A stretch of 64,000 nt of DNA from NCBI GenBank assembly GCA_002499585.1, contig DAMH01000027.1, positions 68,479 through 132,478 of the forward strand. The letters run 5' to 3'. Both the position numbers and the translations under genes were made by a program. Source of the DNA: Euryarchaeota archaeon UBA552 (GTDB taxonomy: Archaea > Thermoplasmatota > Poseidoniia > Poseidoniales > Thalassarchaeaceae). Below, piece by piece: positions 17,135-26,069 of this stretch. The notes beneath the pieces are model-generated. The model was not told the origin of the DNA, did not search any database, and saw nothing but the letters and a program-made list of their open reading frames with translations. Numbering within the stretch: the first letter of the stretch is position 1; each line of letters starts with the position of its first letter.

Positions 17135-18121
17135 CTACATGAGGATAGCGAGGGCTGTGTATGTGGATACCATGACGAATAGTGTCGAAAAAAGCCCTGC
17201 TAATAGAACACTGCGGGACAAATTAATGAGTTCATTGGGTCTTATGCCTACTCCGATCAAGACTAAGACGGGCACCATGATTATGCCGCCAATCATCTCA
17301 AGGTTGTTTGATAGTTCGGACGGAAGTATGAACGTTGCAACCATTGATGCAAGCATAAAACCGGGGAGGAAAAGCGGTATGTTTGGGACACCTAAACCTA
17401 ATTTCCCGGGTTTGGTTGATGTTCCCTTCGAGAACAAAGTAGCTGCAGGTACCACAATCAAAAGACCAATTACTCTGGTAAGTTTGGTTCCAGATGCCAG
17501 ACTCATGGCCTCACTCCCCAATGCCTCGCCTGCCGCCACAGCCTGGGGAACTGCATGAACAGTTGCCCCAGCCCATATTCCTGCAGCATCGATGTCCATA
17601 CTCAGCCCGCGAGAAAGAAGCGGGATTGAAAGGAAAGTCAAGAGACCAAGGAAATTAACAACGGCGACTATAGCACCTGTTTGTTTGTTGGAAAGGTTCA
17701 GTGTGGGCGCGACGGCGAGCACTGCACTCGTACCGCAAATCGCGCCACCCGCCCCAAGTGCAAAGGCTTGGGGTTTTTCGATGCCCAAGATTTTTGAAAT
17801 CATGAACGTAGACGCAAATGCCGTGAAAATCGAGGTCAATATCGCAATTAACCCGACAAGACCGACCTCGTCATTGGAAATCCGCTCTATATCTAGGCCA
17901 AATCCCAATAATACGATGGCTATTGGAAGAAGAATGTTGATACAACTTTTCGTGATCTGCTCTTGATCCCTTTTGATCTTCGAGGAGTAGGATATTCCGA
18001 GCAAAAGACCGATGGTTCCTGCTCCCAACGAGAAGGGTCCAGCCCTGTCTAGTACAAAATCTAAGATTAGAGCCAAGGAGGTTAGCAGTGCAATTGGGAG
18101 AAACAGGGATAGTCGAGTCAA
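17135..18121 (-). CDS. YeiH/UPF0324-family membrane transporter
   Basis: A 328-residue polytopic protein (about ten hydrophobic segments) with the family hallmarks GAGGAICGTSAVLAVAP and GATVHAVPQAVAAG. Members are annotated as putative sulfate exporters, but the substrate is weakly established. It lies just upstream of thiolase and 16 nt downstream of the SPFH gene, so it may be read through from the NfeD-SPFH operon. I see no feature that ties it to either neighbour's function. Confidence 0.8.
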   Translation of the reverse strand: MTRLSLFLPIALLTSLALILDFVLDRAGPFSLGAGTIGLLLGISYSSKIKRDQEQITKSCINILLPIAIVLLGFGLDIERISNDEVGLVGLIAILTSIFTAFASTFMISKILGIEKPQAFALGAGGAICGTSAVLAVAPTLNLSNKQTGAIVAVVNFLGLLTFLSIPLLSRGLSMDIDAAGIWAGATVHAVPQAVAAGEALGSEAMSLASGTKLTRVIGLLIVVPAATLFSKGTSTKPGKLGLGVPNIPLFLPGFMLASMVATFILPSELSNNLEMIGGIIMVPVLVLIGVGIRPNELINLSRSVLLAGLFSTLFVMVSTYTALAILM

Positions 18122-18137
18122 CGACTCACCATTTCTC

Positions 18138-19616
18138 TCACTGGTCTTCTTCTGCAGTCATCGTGCCGAGGTACTGCGGAAGGTCCACACCTGCGTTCTT
18201 GGCAACGTCATGCAATGGCGGCAGGCTCTTGACGAGGCTGCTGATGAAGTCCGAGGTGGCAGAGCCATCTTGGCTTCCACCGCCATCCCAGACAGTAATG
18301 CTGTCGATCTTCAAGTTCTTTATTGCCTCTACCTGGGCAGAAACCATTGCTTCTATTTTCTCCACCATTAACAGTGTTGCTGCGGCTTTTGCGTCGCCGC
18401 CTGCGCTCTTAACGAGATTTGCATACCCGGTCGCCTTTGCCTCTAGGACCTTCTGGACACCGGCTGCTTCCGCCTCATACTGCATTAGGACGGCGTCAGC
18501 TTGACCAGAAGCGATTCTACGTTGCCTCTCGGCTTCAGCCTCTGCTGCTATCTCTATCTGCTGCTTCTGGATATTCTCTCTTACAATATCGCTTGCACGG
18601 AGCCTTTCCTCCTCTTCGACGTACCTTGACTTCTGGATTTCAGCCTCTGCCTGTGCCTTTGCGATTTCTGCCCTTTGTTTGGCGATGGCCTCTGCTTCGG
18701 CGAGATCAGCATTGACCTTTGCTATTTGGGCTTGGGATGAGTTTTCACCTTCAACGGCTATGGCTTCCTGCTCATTTACGTATACACGTTGGTCTGCTTC
18801 TGCCGCCTTCTTTCCCTTTTCGGCCTGAGCTTGGTTCTCTGCAACCTGAATCTCTCTCGCCCTGTCAGCCTCTGCAGAACCTACGGCCCCATCCCTCTCA
18901 GCATTCGCTACGTCTACGCGGGCTCTCTCTACCGCCTCAGATGCAGCTTTCTTACCAATGCTCTCGATGTAGTTTGACTCATCAGTGATATCAACAATGT
19001 TGACGTTGATGAGGTAAAGACCGACTTTGTTCAGCTCGGCATCGACATTAGTCCGGATTAGGTCAAGGAATGCATCACGGTCTTGGTTGATCTGTTCGAT
19101 CGTGAGCGTGGCGACAGTTAGCCTTAGTTGGCCAAAAATGATTTCTTTTGCCATTTCCTCAACCTGGTCCAGGTTCAGTTCAAGCAACCTTTCTGCTGCT
19201 GAGCTCATGATCCTTGGGTCAGTGGATACACCTATTGTGAACGTGCTTGGGACGTTGATCCTGATGTTCTGTTGTGAAAGAGCGTTTCGCATGTCGATGT
19301 TGATCGTCATAGGCGTCAAGGAGATGTAACTGTAGTCCTGTATTAACGGCCAGACAAGGGTCGCACCCCCATGGATAACCTTCGATGCCTCGGACCCGGC
19401 GGTCCTACCGTAGATCACCATGATTTTATCGGGAGGGCACCGCTTGTACCTCTGAGCGAAGAAGATAACGACCGCAACTAGGAGAAGGATGCTTACGAAC
19501 ATCAGGACTCCGACTGCAGCGGCTGGACTAGAATCATCATCTTGGGCAGAAGCGATTGGAACCAGCATGAGGGCGTTCAGTATCGTGAACAGGGCTACGC
19601 GGCCACGAAGGGACAT
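18138..19616 (-). CDS. Flotillin-like SPFH/band 7 membrane-scaffold protein
   Basis: The N-terminus has a signal-like hydrophobic stretch ending IASAQ, then a membrane helix (about 36-55), an SPFH domain (about 65-240), and a long Ala/Glu-rich coiled-coil region with repeated AEAEAIAKQRAEIAKAQ-type heptads. This is the flotillin layout, so it probably oligomerises at the membrane and organises microdomains. The start is placed at 19616, where the signal-like sequence begins. An in-frame ATG at 19685 overlaps the NfeD stop (ATGA) and has a GAGGAAG upstream, so a 23-residue extension is possible. Pairing with an NfeD gene supports the call. Confidence 0.85.
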   Translation of the reverse strand: MSLRGRVALFTILNALMLVPIASAQDDDSSPAAAVGVLMFVSILLLVAVVIFFAQRYKRCPPDKIMVIYGRTAGSEASKVIHGGATLVWPLIQDYSYISLTPMTINIDMRNALSQQNIRINVPSTFTIGVSTDPRIMSSAAERLLELNLDQVEEMAKEIIFGQLRLTVATLTIEQINQDRDAFLDLIRTNVDAELNKVGLYLINVNIVDITDESNYIESIGKKAASEAVERARVDVANAERDGAVGSAEADRAREIQVAENQAQAEKGKKAAEADQRVYVNEQEAIAVEGENSSQAQIAKVNADLAEAEAIAKQRAEIAKAQAEAEIQKSRYVEEEERLRASDIVRENIQKQQIEIAAEAEAERQRRIASGQADAVLMQYEAEAAGVQKVLEAKATGYANLVKSAGGDAKAAATLLMVEKIEAMVSAQVEAIKNLKIDSITVWDGGGSQDGSATSDFISSLVKSLPPLHDVAKNAGVDLPQYLGTMTAEEDQ

Positions 19617-19681
19617 GATGTACCCTAGGCGGGGATGGATATGAAGCCTCTGCCGGCATTGCGTGGTTTGATGGTGGAACT

Positions 19682-20290
19682 TCATTCTTCCTCGGGGGCA
19701 TAAACTACGGGTTCGACCATCAACAGAGTCCCCACAACTGCCCTTACCCTCACTGTTTCCTCATTGGGAATCATTGTACCATCAACCGACTTAGCGTCAT
19801 ATTGCCTGAGTGATCCCTTGATACTGACTGATACCTGGCCCGTCCCTCCTTCAGGTATCCTGAGGTAGACCGTTCCACTTTGTCCGACCGCGTCATCGAT
19901 CTCAATGGTGCCCTCTGCTTGAAGTGCGATGAAAAATTGGAATACTTTTCCCGTGGCAACCATGGACGCGCCCCCCGAGAGTCCGCCGACGATTATGGCC
20001 AATACCTCCGGCCCCCCGGACTGCATCACTATTATCCCAGTCAAACCGAAGAACATCATGAACGCCATAACTCCTTGGAACGTCAAGGCCTTGAATGAAG
20101 CATCGGCGCCCATGGCATCTATGTCGACACCGAATACTCCTTCGGCAATGTCGCCTATACCCCCAAGGACCACGACTAACACGAGCCACAACAGGAATAG
20201 CACTCCTCCGATTATCGCAGATGCACCGAACATCAATTCTATGCCCGTGGCATCCAACAGCCCGAATATGAAGTCTATAATTCCAACCAT
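19682..20290 (-). CDS. NfeD-like membrane protein with C-terminal OB-type domain
   Basis: A 202-residue protein with three or four membrane helices in residues 1-125 and a C-terminal soluble beta-rich domain (about 130-198; VGQSGTVYLRIPEGGTGQV) that resembles the NfeD OB fold. NfeD proteins are typically encoded beside flotillin-like SPFH genes and act with them, as here: the SPFH gene follows directly. It is the short form without the ClpP-class protease domain. Confidence 0.75.
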   Translation of the reverse strand: MVGIIDFIFGLLDATGIELMFGASAIIGGVLFLLWLVLVVVLGGIGDIAEGVFGVDIDAMGADASFKALTFQGVMAFMMFFGLTGIIVMQSGGPEVLAIIVGGLSGGASMVATGKVFQFFIALQAEGTIEIDDAVGQSGTVYLRIPEGGTGQVSVSIKGSLRQYDAKSVDGTMIPNEETVRVRAVVGTLLMVEPVVYAPEEE

Positions 20291-20332
20291 GTTACCTCCA
20301 GCAAGGATCGACAGATAGTGCTGTCGATTGTT

Positions 20333-20590
20333 TCACTGGCGTTTTATCCACAATCCATACATCTTCTCTAACGTGAGTATTGGACCAACGCTTAGACCCG
20401 TAAGGAGGGCTGAGGCCACAATCGAAATTCCGTGTTCGAACCAAGTAGTCATGAGGGAATATGATGAAAGGCAAATACCCATCAAGAGTAATGGTATCAT
20501 CACCCTGCGGAAAAAAATGTAATACCCGCCCAATCCATCAAACGCGGGATTCTCAGTCACCTGATCAATGATTTCCGATGCCCTCGACAA
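20333..20590 (-). CDS. Small hypothetical membrane protein
   Basis: I recognise no family. The 85-residue protein has a short amphipathic N-terminus and two hydrophobic segments (about 30-48 and 52-72) ending in a basic WIKRQ tail. It sits 12 nt downstream of another small membrane-protein gene and 42 nt upstream of the NfeD gene, in the same orientation, so these may form one membrane-associated transcript. Confidence 0.55.
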   Translation of the reverse strand: MSRASEIIDQVTENPAFDGLGGYYIFFRRVMIPLLLMGICLSSYSLMTTWFEHGISIVASALLTGLSVGPILTLEKMYGLWIKRQ

Positions 20591-20602
20591 GGAGTGATCA
20601 CC

Positions 20603-20950
20603 TCAAAAAATAATTTTCCTGATTACTTCTACTCCGCCGATCGCGAGGAGCATTATGGGTACAGACCACCAGCCCGCCTTCCTGACAGTTGTTCGGTCAT
20701 CAACTCTTGTGAGCTTGCCCTGACTATCATTTTCGAGTCTAGTCTTCTCCAGCTTGGAGTAGGAGCTGTCGAATTCCTTCTGGTACTTGCCAACGGAAGT
20801 TAGGAAGTAGATAGCAAGAACTGCAGTGGCCCCCCCGGTCACTCCGAATATGTTGCCAGCCACATCTATGGCCTGGTCCTCCAAGTATTGCCACAACATC
20901 AACTGGGCAATGGCCATGAGGCCGATCATGATGGAGTCCGTGCGGGCCAT
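20603..20950 (-). CDS. Small hypothetical membrane protein
   Basis: I recognise no family. The 115-residue protein has two N-terminal hydrophobic segments (about 8-27 and 32-52), a charged 40-residue cytoplasmic linker (KYQKEFDSSYSKLEKTRLEND) and a C-terminal helix (about 93-112). It precedes the 85-residue membrane protein by 12 nt and is likely cotranscribed with it. Confidence 0.55.
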   Translation of the reverse strand: MARTDSIMIGLMAIAQLMLWQYLEDQAIDVAGNIFGVTGGATAVLAIYFLTSVGKYQKEFDSSYSKLEKTRLENDSQGKLTRVDDRTTVRKAGWWSVPIMLLAIGGVEVIRKIIF

Positions 20951-20991
20951 GTTGCTTTACAGAAGGCACTACTCATGAATTCTTGCCCTAA

Positions 20992-21438
20992 TTATCTCAT
21001 CTTTAGATGGTCGGGCCTACCAGGCCATATGGCCCAAGTCCCCCTGGCCATAGCGACGATATCCAAGTTCTGATCAAGAATTTCACCCTTGACATGGGCT
21101 ATTGTTCGCCCTCTTCTCATTACCTCAGCTTGACATGTCAACTCACTCCCCAGATGAGCTGCATTCAGGTAGGACAAGTCCAATTGCACTGTCGCGCACC
21201 ATTCTTCCTCGTCGAGGCATGAAACCACGGCACCGCCCATAGCAGTGTCAAGAAGTGTTGCGTGTAAGCCGCCATGGGCTACTCCCCCCTTATTCAAGTG
21301 AAAAACTTCTATTGTGGCCTTTACCACACACCGTCCATCCCGCATGTAGTCGAGAGTGATGCCCAACCTTTCTTGCAATGGTCCAATGTGTGGTTTCGAG
21401 GATGATCCCGATCCCATATTTTCTAACCTCCGAGACAT
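20992..21438 (-). CDS. PaaI-family hotdog thioesterase
   Basis: A 148-residue single-domain hotdog protein. The signature NKGGVAHGGLHATLLDTAMGGA (about 48-70; HGG plus the downstream Asp) is that of PaaI/YbgC-like acyl-CoA thioesterases, followed by the beta strands VQLDLSYLNAA and RRGRTIAHVKGEI. It probably hydrolyses acyl- or aryl-CoA thioesters; the substrate is not predictable. It lies 12 nt downstream of the ABC exporter gene in the same orientation. Confidence 0.85.
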   Translation of the reverse strand: MSRRLENMGSGSSSKPHIGPLQERLGITLDYMRDGRCVVKATIEVFHLNKGGVAHGGLHATLLDTAMGGAVVSCLDEEEWCATVQLDLSYLNAAHLGSELTCQAEVMRRGRTIAHVKGEILDQNLDIVAMARGTWAIWPGRPDHLKMR

Positions 21439-21450
21439 CTAACAAGGCCT

Positions 21451-23232
21451 TCAAGCCGCCCCTGTTTGGACTTTCCACAGGCGGCTGTACAAACCTGAGG
21501 ATTTTACCAATTCTGAATGTGAGCCCATCTCTGAGATTTCTCCTGCATCCAAGACTGCGATTCGAGTCGCGTTTCTGACGGTTGACAAACGGTGCGCTAT
21601 GATTATCGTTGTTCGATTGAGTGATAGTTTCTCAATGGACCTCTGTAGTGCAGCCTCAGTTTCGTTATCCACATTGCTCGTCGCCTCGTCCAATACCAAT
21701 ATGGGAGCGTCTTTTAGGACCGCCCTAGCTATGGCTAGTCTCTGTCTCTGTCCACCTGACAACCTATGACCATCCTCTCCTACCTCTGTGTCCCACCCAT
21801 CAGGGAGATTATGAATAAAATCCATTGCCTCGGCAACTTCAGCCGAGTTCATAACCTCCTCATCCGTCGCGTCCGGCCTACCGTACAAGATGTTGTCTTT
21901 CACTGATCCCGGAAACAGTGTTGTATTCTGAGAGACCAAAGCAATGGATCCTCTGAGACAGTCCAGCTTGAGTTCACTGACGTCGATTCCGTCAAGCATA
22001 ACCTTCCCTGAGAGCGGATCATTGAGCCTCATTAAGAGGTTCATCAATGTGGTTTTTCCAGCGCCTGTGGAGCCGACTATTCCCAGCGTCTCACCCGACT
22101 TGATTTTCAGAGTAAGGCCGGTGTAGACCGGTTCACGCGAGGGGTAGGCGAAAGCCACGTCACGAAATTCAATATCTCCTTTAACCGAATCAATTGTTCG
22201 GTCACCTTCTACGATTCCTATATCCGTATCCAGCAAATCCAGAACCCGGGTGGTGGACGCCATAGCTCGCTGATACAGGTCGAAAGTTTGGCCAAGACGA
22301 GTGAGGGGCCACAGGAGTCTTTGGGTGATGAAGACGATCACGCTGTATGCCCCGATAGACAGTTTTCCGTCCAGAGCCATCCAACCCCCGACTAGCATAT
22401 TTGCAGTGAATGCGAACAATATCGCCATCCGGATCAATGGGACAAAGGATGCAGATAGCCTAATCGCGGACTTATTGGCTTCAAGATACGTTACAGAAGC
22501 CTCCTTCACTCTGGCTACCTCCCGTTCCTCTGCCGTGAAGGATTTTATTGTTGTAATTCCGCTAAGGTTATTGTTAAGCAGCGAATTTAGATCCGCGACT
22601 TCCTCTCTGACCCGGGTATATTTCTCACCTATCCTCCTCTGGAATATGAATGACCCTATGACAATTATCGGAACTGGAATAACAGCCAAGATAGCAACTT
22701 CTGGTGCTATCATAAACATTATTGCGCCCACTACTATCACAGTGGTCGCTACTTGGAGGAGATCAGTTGCACCCTGGTCCAGGAACCTTTCAAGTTGATT
22801 AACATCATCATTCATGATAGCCATTAGGCCGCCGGTGGTTTGTTGGGAGAACCATCGCATCTCCAAATCCTGTATGTGTGTGTAAGCCGACATTCTCAGT
22901 TCATGTTGAGCCGCTTGGGCTAGGTTACGCCAAAGAACTGCGTAGAAGTATTCGAAAAGCGACTCTAATATCCAAACTACAACAGTAAGGCTGACTAGGA
23001 TGTAGAACTGTTCGCGAGGATTGGCCCAACCTAAGTCTCCGAGGAACGATTCCTCTCTGAGAGCGACGACATCGACAGCCATTCCAATTAGAACAGGGGG
23101 CGCAAGATCCCAAAATTTGTTCATCACTGAGCAGACTGATGCCAGAATAATTCTTCCCCGATGGGACCTCAGTTGCGACATGAGTCTGAACAATGGATGG
23201 CGAGGTTGCTGCACACTTGGTCCGTACAGCAA
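21451..23232 (-). CDS. ABC exporter, fused membrane and ATPase half-transporter
   Basis: A 593-residue half-transporter of the MsbA/multidrug type. The N-terminal six-helix domain (about 25-320) is followed by an ABC ATPase with Walker A GSTGAGKTTLMN, Q-loop VSQNTTLF, signature LSGGQRQRLAIARA, Walker B ILVLDEATS and the H-loop IIIAHRLST. It would work as a homodimer exporting lipids or hydrophobic compounds; the substrate is unknown. It is upstream of the thioesterase and downstream of a lipoprotein gene in a minus-strand run. Confidence 0.9.
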   Translation of the reverse strand: MLYGPSVQQPRHPLFRLMSQLRSHRGRIILASVCSVMNKFWDLAPPVLIGMAVDVVALREESFLGDLGWANPREQFYILVSLTVVVWILESLFEYFYAVLWRNLAQAAQHELRMSAYTHIQDLEMRWFSQQTTGGLMAIMNDDVNQLERFLDQGATDLLQVATTVIVVGAIMFMIAPEVAILAVIPVPIIVIGSFIFQRRIGEKYTRVREEVADLNSLLNNNLSGITTIKSFTAEEREVARVKEASVTYLEANKSAIRLSASFVPLIRMAILFAFTANMLVGGWMALDGKLSIGAYSVIVFITQRLLWPLTRLGQTFDLYQRAMASTTRVLDLLDTDIGIVEGDRTIDSVKGDIEFRDVAFAYPSREPVYTGLTLKIKSGETLGIVGSTGAGKTTLMNLLMRLNDPLSGKVMLDGIDVSELKLDCLRGSIALVSQNTTLFPGSVKDNILYGRPDATDEEVMNSAEVAEAMDFIHNLPDGWDTEVGEDGHRLSGGQRQRLAIARAVLKDAPILVLDEATSNVDNETEAALQRSIEKLSLNRTTIIIAHRLSTVRNATRIAVLDAGEISEMGSHSELVKSSGLYSRLWKVQTGAA

Positions 23233-23272
23233 GTGTTACATTGCTATTTTGGCTAAACAAGCCTTAGATCTT

Positions 23273-24334
23273 TCACTGGAAGACAGTTCCAGCCCATGCC
23301 TCTGCCCACAAGTCCCAAATCCCTGCACCGATGGTGCCTTCAGCATCCGTCCTGAGTGTGACACGGTCCCCTGATGATAGGAGGCCATCCCCATTGGAGT
23401 CGTACCACTCCATGTCCCACCATGAGCCTCGGTCATCTGTTATGTTCATCGGACCCTCGCTCAGAAGGAAGGAAACTCCCGGGACTAGCGTCTCGTTATT
23501 GGTGATAAGTCCGATAATTTCTATCTCATCTGGTCGAACTTCCAGAATAAATCCTGGCGGCACTACAGTCGTCCATTCCGTCACATTTCCAATCAAATAG
23601 GGCTGGGGTGGAAAGACAATCGATGTTGGAATCCTAGGAATGTCATCTCTCACTTCAATGGCGACACCCTCTCCCAATTCTATGTCCAGTCGGAACGAAC
23701 TGCTAACTTCCAAGTCATACATTTGGACTCCTATGATTGCTGGTGGATCACCTGATAGCTCCAAGATAACTGAAATTTCCTCATTTTCAGATGTTGCGAT
23801 TTGTTGAGTAGAGGTCGGATCAGCCGTGATTGTCCAGTCCATCCCCGAGAAAACCGATGGATCGAAACCAAACGGAGGATAGGTGCCGAGCGGGTCTGCA
23901 TTCGACTGCAGGGCGAGCAGGACGAACGGGTCTACATATTCCGGGGATGCGTCTCTCCCCTGAAACCATGCAGACCCAACCCTGATGTTCGTTTTATTTC
24001 CAGCGACGACCTCGCTGGTGTCCAGTTGCGTCCCCTGCATGCTGATTGCCATACTGATCTGAGATCTCTCGAGGACATCGTCTTTAGCTACGTTCCACCT
24101 AATGGAACCCTGCTGGCCATCTGTACTGGAGTACACCTCTGTGAGAGTTGTGATTCTCAATCGATCGTTGTCTTCTGAGAGAGTTAGGACGTCCAAAGCC
24201 CCGGGATTAGATAGAATGTCATTCAAACCCTCAGAATCTAGTTTCCAACACTCAATCTCGCATTCTTGTTGATTAGTAAGACATCCGCAAACGAGTGAAG
24301 CGAGGACTATTCCAGTCAACAACACCGCGCGCAT
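23273..24334 (-). CDS. Hypothetical secreted lipoprotein
   Basis: I do not recognise the family. The 353-residue protein begins with a lipoprotein signal ending VCGC (Cys18) and is otherwise a soluble, acidic, beta-rich extracellular protein. Near the C-terminus DSNGDGLLSSGD resembles a dockerin or EF-hand-like calcium loop, followed by TLRTD and a Trp-rich tail. It is divergent from the NAD kinase-like gene and 40 nt upstream of the ABC exporter. Confidence 0.6.
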   Translation of the reverse strand: MRAVLLTGIVLASLVCGCLTNQQECEIECWKLDSEGLNDILSNPGALDVLTLSEDNDRLRITTLTEVYSSTDGQQGSIRWNVAKDDVLERSQISMAISMQGTQLDTSEVVAGNKTNIRVGSAWFQGRDASPEYVDPFVLLALQSNADPLGTYPPFGFDPSVFSGMDWTITADPTSTQQIATSENEEISVILELSGDPPAIIGVQMYDLEVSSSFRLDIELGEGVAIEVRDDIPRIPTSIVFPPQPYLIGNVTEWTTVVPPGFILEVRPDEIEIIGLITNNETLVPGVSFLLSEGPMNITDDRGSWWDMEWYDSNGDGLLSSGDRVTLRTDAEGTIGAGIWDLWAEAWAGTVFQ

Positions 24335-24422
24335 GTTACATCCAACAGGGATTCGATCAAGAGTGTTCTGAATGGGCGTTCGTTTGATATCATGCAGTCA
24401 TTTCGCCAGAGTCGGGATTGGC

Positions 24423-25307
24423 ATGAACCGACTTCTGGTAGTATTCAAAAAAAACCACGAGAAGGTGCATGACGGCGCTCTAAATGTCGTTACGAACGCG
24501 CTGGAGTCTGCCAAGAAGGAATCTAAGTTTGTGTATACAACCGTCGCAAGAGAAGAAGTATGCAGAAACGACTTCCTCGGCCCGGATATAGTAATTGTAC
24601 TCGGGGGCGATGGTACCTTGACCTCCATAGCACATTCGGTAGACGACAAGGCATTGGTGATGGGAGTCAACAGTCATCCAATGAACGGCTCAGGAGAGGG
24701 ATCATACGGATTTTTCATGGGCAGTGACCCAACCAGGTTCCCATCCGACCTCAAGAAGGTTCTGAGCGGACGTTGTATTGTCAACACATTGCCTAGGCTA
24801 CAAGCAGAAATTTTGACCACTTCTGGTAATGTTATACGGTCAGACCCCGCATTAAATGATCTACTTGTTGCAAATACCCATCAGTATCAACCCTCAAAAT
24901 ACCGTCTGGAAAGACGCGGTAATGGTGTTGGGAATGGTATTGACATCCAGCAATCCTCATCAGGTATGCTATTTTCAACATTCCTCGGGCAGGGCGCCTG
25001 GTTCAGACACGCTATCGACATAGAAGATAAGAAATTCTCCAAATCGGAGATTGACGATCACTACCTCGCCCTTTCTAGAGACCTGCCCCTAAACATGCGA
25101 GAGAACAACGGTTCCCACTGGGCCTGGACGAATCGACCAACCGTTTTGACGAGCGACATGCATAGGGGTTATGTTGTAGCAGACGGGTGGGATGAGATTC
25201 ACTTCACAAGAGGTGCCAGAATAACGGTGGACAATAACGGACCAAAATTGAGATTGATTACGTTCGATGAAGAGATATACAAAAGGGTCTCAAATCTACG
25301 AGTTTGA
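24423..25307 (+). CDS. NAD kinase-like protein
   Basis: The GGDGTLT motif (residues 61-67 of the 294-residue product) within DIVIVLGGDGTLTSIA is the diagnostic nucleotide-binding loop of NAD kinases and diacylglycerol-kinase relatives. The N-terminal strand MNRLLVVFK and the GVNSHPMNGSGE segment that follows fit an NAD kinase Rossmann-like N-domain, and the second half is beta-rich as in the family. It probably phosphorylates NAD to NADP. The sequence diverges from standard NadK (the NE/D pair is not obvious), so a related lipid- or nucleotide-kinase role is possible. The start is placed at the second ATG; one at 24372 would add 17 unconserved residues. Confidence 0.65.
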   Translation: MNRLLVVFKKNHEKVHDGALNVVTNALESAKKESKFVYTTVAREEVCRNDFLGPDIVIVLGGDGTLTSIAHSVDDKALVMGVNSHPMNGSGEGSYGFFMGSDPTRFPSDLKKVLSGRCIVNTLPRLQAEILTTSGNVIRSDPALNDLLVANTHQYQPSKYRLERRGNGVGNGIDIQQSSSGMLFSTFLGQGAWFRHAIDIEDKKFSKSEIDDHYLALSRDLPLNMRENNGSHWAWTNRPTVLTSDMHRGYVVADGWDEIHFTRGARITVDNNGPKLRLITFDEEIYKRVSNLRV

Positions 25308-25325
25308 ATTCAAATCAATTCACAT

Positions 25326-26069
25326 TCAAAGTATTTGATTCAAAAACAACTTCGTCCTCTCATGTTTTGGGTTTGTGAAAAATTCTGCAGGAGGGGCCTC
25401 TTCAATGAGGTGTCCCTCATCAAACAGGATACATCTGTCACCTACCTCTTTTGCAAAACCCATCTCATGGGTGACAACAATCATTGTGATGTCCCTGCCT
25501 GCCAGATCCTTCATCACATCTAGGACCTCTTTGATCATCTCTGGATCGAGTGCGCTAGTTGGTTCGTCAAATAGCATAATCTTGGGGTCCATAGCAAGTG
25601 CCCTGGCAATAGCAACCCTCTGTTGTTGTCCACCGGAAAGGCCGCTCGGATATTTGTAAGCTTGCTCAGGTATGCCGACCCGCTCCAGAAGTTCCATAGC
25701 TTTACGCTCCGCATCTCTTTTACTCATACGATTGACTTTCATTGGCGCCAACGTAATGTTTTCCATGATGGTCAGATGTGGGAAAAGTTCGAATTGTTGG
25801 AACACGAAACCAACCTCAGATCTTATGTGTTTCAAATCGGCGACGCTGGTTTCCTCATCGACTGTTATGCCATCTACGACAATCGTTCCTCCACTGTGAG
25901 GTTGAAGGCGATTCAGGGTCCTAATAAAAGTCGATTTTCCGGACCCTGAAGGCCCAAGTATGACGATTATCTCTCCTTTCTTCACAGTTATGTCTATTCC
26001 CTTCAGGGCCCAGAAATCCCCGAAATTCACCTTTACACCCTTCGTATCAATTATCACTTCTTCACTCAT
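25326..26069 (-). CDS. Polar amino-acid ABC transporter ATPase (GlnQ/AapP-type)
   Basis: A 247-residue ATPase with Walker A GPSGSGKSTFIR, Q-loop VFQQFELFPHLT, signature LSGGQQQRVAIARA, Walker B IMLFDEPTSALDPEM and the switch His in VVTHEMGFA. The FPHLTIMENITLAP context is specific to the polar amino-acid uptake subfamily. It energises uptake by the two permeases and binding protein encoded upstream. Its ATG overlaps the preceding permease stop by 4 nt. The gene is last in the operon, separated by 18 nt from the convergent NAD kinase-like gene. Confidence 0.95.
   Translation of the reverse strand: MSEEVIIDTKGVKVNFGDFWALKGIDITVKKGEIIVILGPSGSGKSTFIRTLNRLQPHSGGTIVVDGITVDEETSVADLKHIRSEVGFVFQQFELFPHLTIMENITLAPMKVNRMSKRDAERKAMELLERVGIPEQAYKYPSGLSGGQQQRVAIARALAMDPKIMLFDEPTSALDPEMIKEVLDVMKDLAGRDITMIVVTHEMGFAKEVGDRCILFDEGHLIEEAPPAEFFTNPKHERTKLFLNQIL

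Noticed and set aside
18719..18988. Plus-strand ORFs opposite the SPFH coiled coil
   Set aside because: These Leu/Pro-rich frames are the mirror image of the Ala/Glu-rich coiled coil on the minus strand.
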